Assembly: GCF_000485595.1 (NCBI RefSeq)
Contig: NW_014577474.1
Coordinates: 253,480-280,383 of the forward strand
DNA: 26,904 nucleotides
Source: Priapulus caudatus
Taxonomy: Eukaryota > Priapulida > Priapulimorpha > Priapulimorphida > Priapulidae
Reading direction: 5' to 3'
The translations under genes were made by a program, and so were the position numbers. This document shows positions 24,652 to 26,904 of the stretch, one piece after another. Numbering within the stretch: the first letter of the stretch is position 1; each line of letters starts with the position of its first letter. Under the pieces are notes generated by a model. The model was not told where the DNA came from, ran no database searches, and was given only the letters and a program-made list of their open reading frames with translations.

Positions 24652-25516
24652 GCAGCGAACACAGCAAGTAACAGGTTTGGGCAACACCAACGTTCTCCGT
24701 CACCAGCAGGAAAGCTAACGGGTAGCTGCACACCGTGCGAACACCCACGCAAGGAAGCAGATGCAATACTGAAATTTCCACGCAGAGAGAAAGACAGAAT
24801 GTCACACCTCGGGGAGTAGTAAAGATTGACAATCCGAGTAGCGACAGGTGTGCAAACAGTGAAAGACATGTGGTCATACAAAGCAAGACAGGTGTCAAGA
24901 GAGAAAACATGCGTCACACGAGAGCGACCAGGCGGACGCAGTGGTGTGATAGAGATGATCACACAGACCCGGACAAGCTTCACACTGCAGTTGGGAAAGA
25001 TATTTGAAACAGGAAGAGATGGTAGAGCTGACGTAGGCGCGCGCGCCAGATGCCTGCTAGAGCAGATGCCTGCATGGGAAAGACATTTAAGACAATTCAG
25101 CAAAAAATATTCTGCTGATGAAGGATTGAGTGGGTGGCAGCTATAGGCACGAAAGAGCGAGTGACAGATGTGAAGACTAGATGTGCTAACCGTAGATGCA
25201 GGCTTGACAAATATTAGAGAAAGCACAGCTACAACTTCATTAGCTTAAAAAATCATGCAGAGTTGTATTTAATGAATTACGAACTTTAAAAAATGTAATC
25301 GCTAGAAGCCAGTGTAGTTTCCATCAAAGGCAAATTTGCATTACGCTGCTAGAAAATCGGTTGCCCACGATCTGATCATGACTATGTTAGCGACAATTGC
25401 AAACACCGTGAAAACCTACACGAGAATGCACCGTCAGAAACCTCCCCGAAACTAATATTATAACGAGATTACGAGAGATTGTCGCTGTCAATTAGTTTCG
25501 TCTAACGTGTTACTCG
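24652..25516. other. No gene certain; possibly old receptor tail
   Basis: This follows the helix-8 stop of the receptor relic. Charged, broken open frames on the + strand (such as KEADAILKFPRREKDR near 24760) could be a decayed cytoplasmic tail, but nothing proves it. The 579-nt minus-strand open frame here has no recognisable domain and is likely a shadow. Confidence 0.4.
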
Positions 25517-25708
25517 TTGATTGAAACCTTTTTAAATGTCATTGTCTTGTTTCTGGGCCTGATGGTGTTTTTTGTTGTAATGCAATTCCGTGGTTTCGCT
25601 CAACCGCCATCAAAAATTAACTTTGTCCTATTGCATAAACGCCCATCTTACAATGTTGCTAGCCTTTTAATTCATCGCACACGCCTTTGCTATCCACGCA
25701 GAGGTTGA
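25517..25708 (+). pseudogene. GPCR relic, copy 2 (TM1-TM2 piece)
   Basis: The open frame reads IETFLNVIVLFLGLMVFFVV, a hydrophobic TM1-like helix, then SKINFVLLHKRPSYNVASLL, resembling the first intracellular loop and TM2 of class A receptors (KINF.LLH at the usual TN.F..NL position). The conserved TM1 GN is missing, and the TM2 Asp region is degraded. No Met or full-length frame. It may belong with the DRY-box piece at 26.8 kb, with about 1.1 kb of GA repeat and unrelated sequence between. Confidence 0.5.
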
Positions 25709-26048
25709 CGTGTGAATTCAATGTTATCACCACGTGACCTTTTCGAGAAACACTACCCTCGTAGGAAGGATTTTAGTCAGTGGTAGCTAAACACGAGTGA
25801 TAGGCAAGTGACCTGCTGCGGTAGTGAAGCGGCAGTTGAGTGATTACCAAAACACCAGCGAAAACGATGACAGAATAACAGAGGCAAGACAACGACAGGA
25901 AGCGAATTACAATGGATAGAGCAAAGTGACGACGCGTAGTGTACTGCAGATTCATAGTTAGCAAAGTCACGGCGAGATCTGAAGAAGCAATAGCAAAGGT
26001 TAACCGAATATGAAAGCACCAAGAATATGAATTATTTGTGTTGAAACA
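25709..26048. other. No gene recognised
   Basis: 340 bp of mixed sequence between the TM1-TM2 piece and the GA tract. Confidence 0.45.
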
Positions 26049-26085
26049 GCAGAGAGAGAGAGAGAGAGAGAGAGAGCAGAGAGAG

Positions 26086-26118
<33 letters not shown>

Positions 26119-26175
26119 CGAGGATGAGAGAGGAGTGACAGAGGAGAGGACAGAGAGAGACAGAGAGAGACAGAG
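26049..26175. repeat. (GA)n tract
   Basis: About 125 bp of interrupted GAGAGA, purine-rich on the + strand. Confidence 0.95.
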
Positions 26176-26799
26176 CAGAGATAAGATACCGAAGACAGCC
26201 GACGTGAAGATAACAACTGCCAACGGAGAAGATAATGCAGACTACGATTATGCGCCATTAAGCGGCAGCACCGCTGTGACAAGGTGGGGGACCGTCGGCC
26301 CTTTTTTTTTTCCCCTGCCACGCTTACTACTGTACAAAGCCTGAACTGAAGAGAGGATACAACTTTGCGGCAGTGAACCATGGAGCCAGCGTAATTACAC
26401 TGTCCTTGTATGATAACGGCACTATAGAACACATCCACAACCACCACAAACAGTGAAATCCAGGCTTCTTCACAATTCGCAGGCTTAATAGTCGCGCGTT
26501 TCTTTATGGGCGTTCGCTTCGCTTGTGCGTTGGCGATCACTATCCTTCGCTGCACTAATGTCGTCATAATGGTCGTATACGTCAGGTTCGACTTTCTAAG
26601 AAACGCAAAAGGACACTTACCCTTCATCATTTAATCTGGACATGTGCAGATACATATAACAGCGGTCGCAGTTGGAGCAAACTGTATTGCTCAGAGCTGT
26701 TCATACATGAGTATCATAAGACATGAGATAGACTTGTGGTATATAGTTTTTGTCGCCTACACAACCCCCCCCCCCCCCCCCTTCTCATTCGGCATGACT
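26176..26799. other. No gene recognised; homopolymer C run
   Basis: No supported gene. A T9 run followed by CCCC is at about 26302-26314 and a C17 run at about 26765-26781. A short frame reading KIPKTADVKITTANGED then DYDYAPLSG follows the GA tract and has the look of former coding sequence, unidentified. Confidence 0.4.
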
Positions 26800-26904
26800 T
26801 CAATGCTGACGCATTTGGAACTTGCGACGTTTGGACCGCATACATTGCTATCGTCCATCCGTTTCGCTACAGCCAAGCTGATGACTCCTAGCAGCAGGCA
26901 GAAA
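26800..26904 (+). pseudogene. GPCR relic, second DRY-box copy (runs off the right edge)
   Basis: GACCGCATACATTGCTATCG at about 26834 encodes D-R then Y-I-A-I after one extra A, followed by VHPFRYSQ and, after another one-base shift, LMTP. It is a clear relative of 24028-24095 (about 80 percent by eye over 70 bp). TM3 phrases such as LELAT precede it. It continues past the window. Confidence 0.68.

Noticed and set aside
24648-25226. 192-codon minus-strand frame
   Set aside because: No recognisable domain; it lies downstream of the receptor relic in sequence whose plus strand looks like decayed coding sequence. Kept out for lack of support.

Overview
The window is animal (metazoan) nuclear DNA. 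It shows short GT-AG exons in long, low-complexity introns, several small inverted-repeat transposons (MITEs), and microsatellites up to about 2.6 kb long. Nothing looks bacterial or viral. The species cannot be told from the sequence; a non-vertebrate animal is my guess, from the divergent filamin and the repeat content.

The main gene lies on the + strand, from 1907 to 19768: part of a filamin, an actin-crosslinking scaffold built of immunoglobulin-like filamin repeats. I assembled 14 exons (A to N below), 2382 nt or 794 codons. Every intron is phase 1, and the exons join in one open frame. They encode the end of one filamin repeat, seven complete repeats, a Ser/Pro-rich hinge-like linker (exon J, between the sixth and seventh repeats counted here) and the start of a ninth. 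The actin-binding calponin-homology domains and the true C-terminus are not in the window, so the gene is cut at the 5' side and unresolved at the 3' side. Exons A/B and D/E form a repeated 222 nt + 174 nt module.

The introns hold (CA)n, (TG)n, a very large (TGTGTC)n array, TGCG repeats, a (GA)n tract, 27-bp and 24-bp minisatellites, and at least six MITE-like elements with recognisable terminal inverted repeats and target-site duplications: TA type, hAT-like (two copies of one family), two with apparent 5-bp duplications, and a TAA type. An unusual theme is that at exons A, B, M and N the 5' splice site is itself copied into the adjoining intron, from one extra copy up to a roughly 1 kb array.

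From 19769 to the end I find no further filamin exon. This stretch holds the splice-donor-derived GGTAGGTGGCAGCAG array, about 3 kb without recognisable genes, and then broken pieces of rhodopsin-family G-protein-coupled receptor genes: a TM2/3-to-helix-8 relic at about 23.9-24.65 kb, a TM1-TM2 piece at 25.5 kb and a second DRY-box piece at the right edge. They are frameshifted and look like pseudogenes, unless local sequence errors broke them. Filamin and the receptor relics have no evident functional link.
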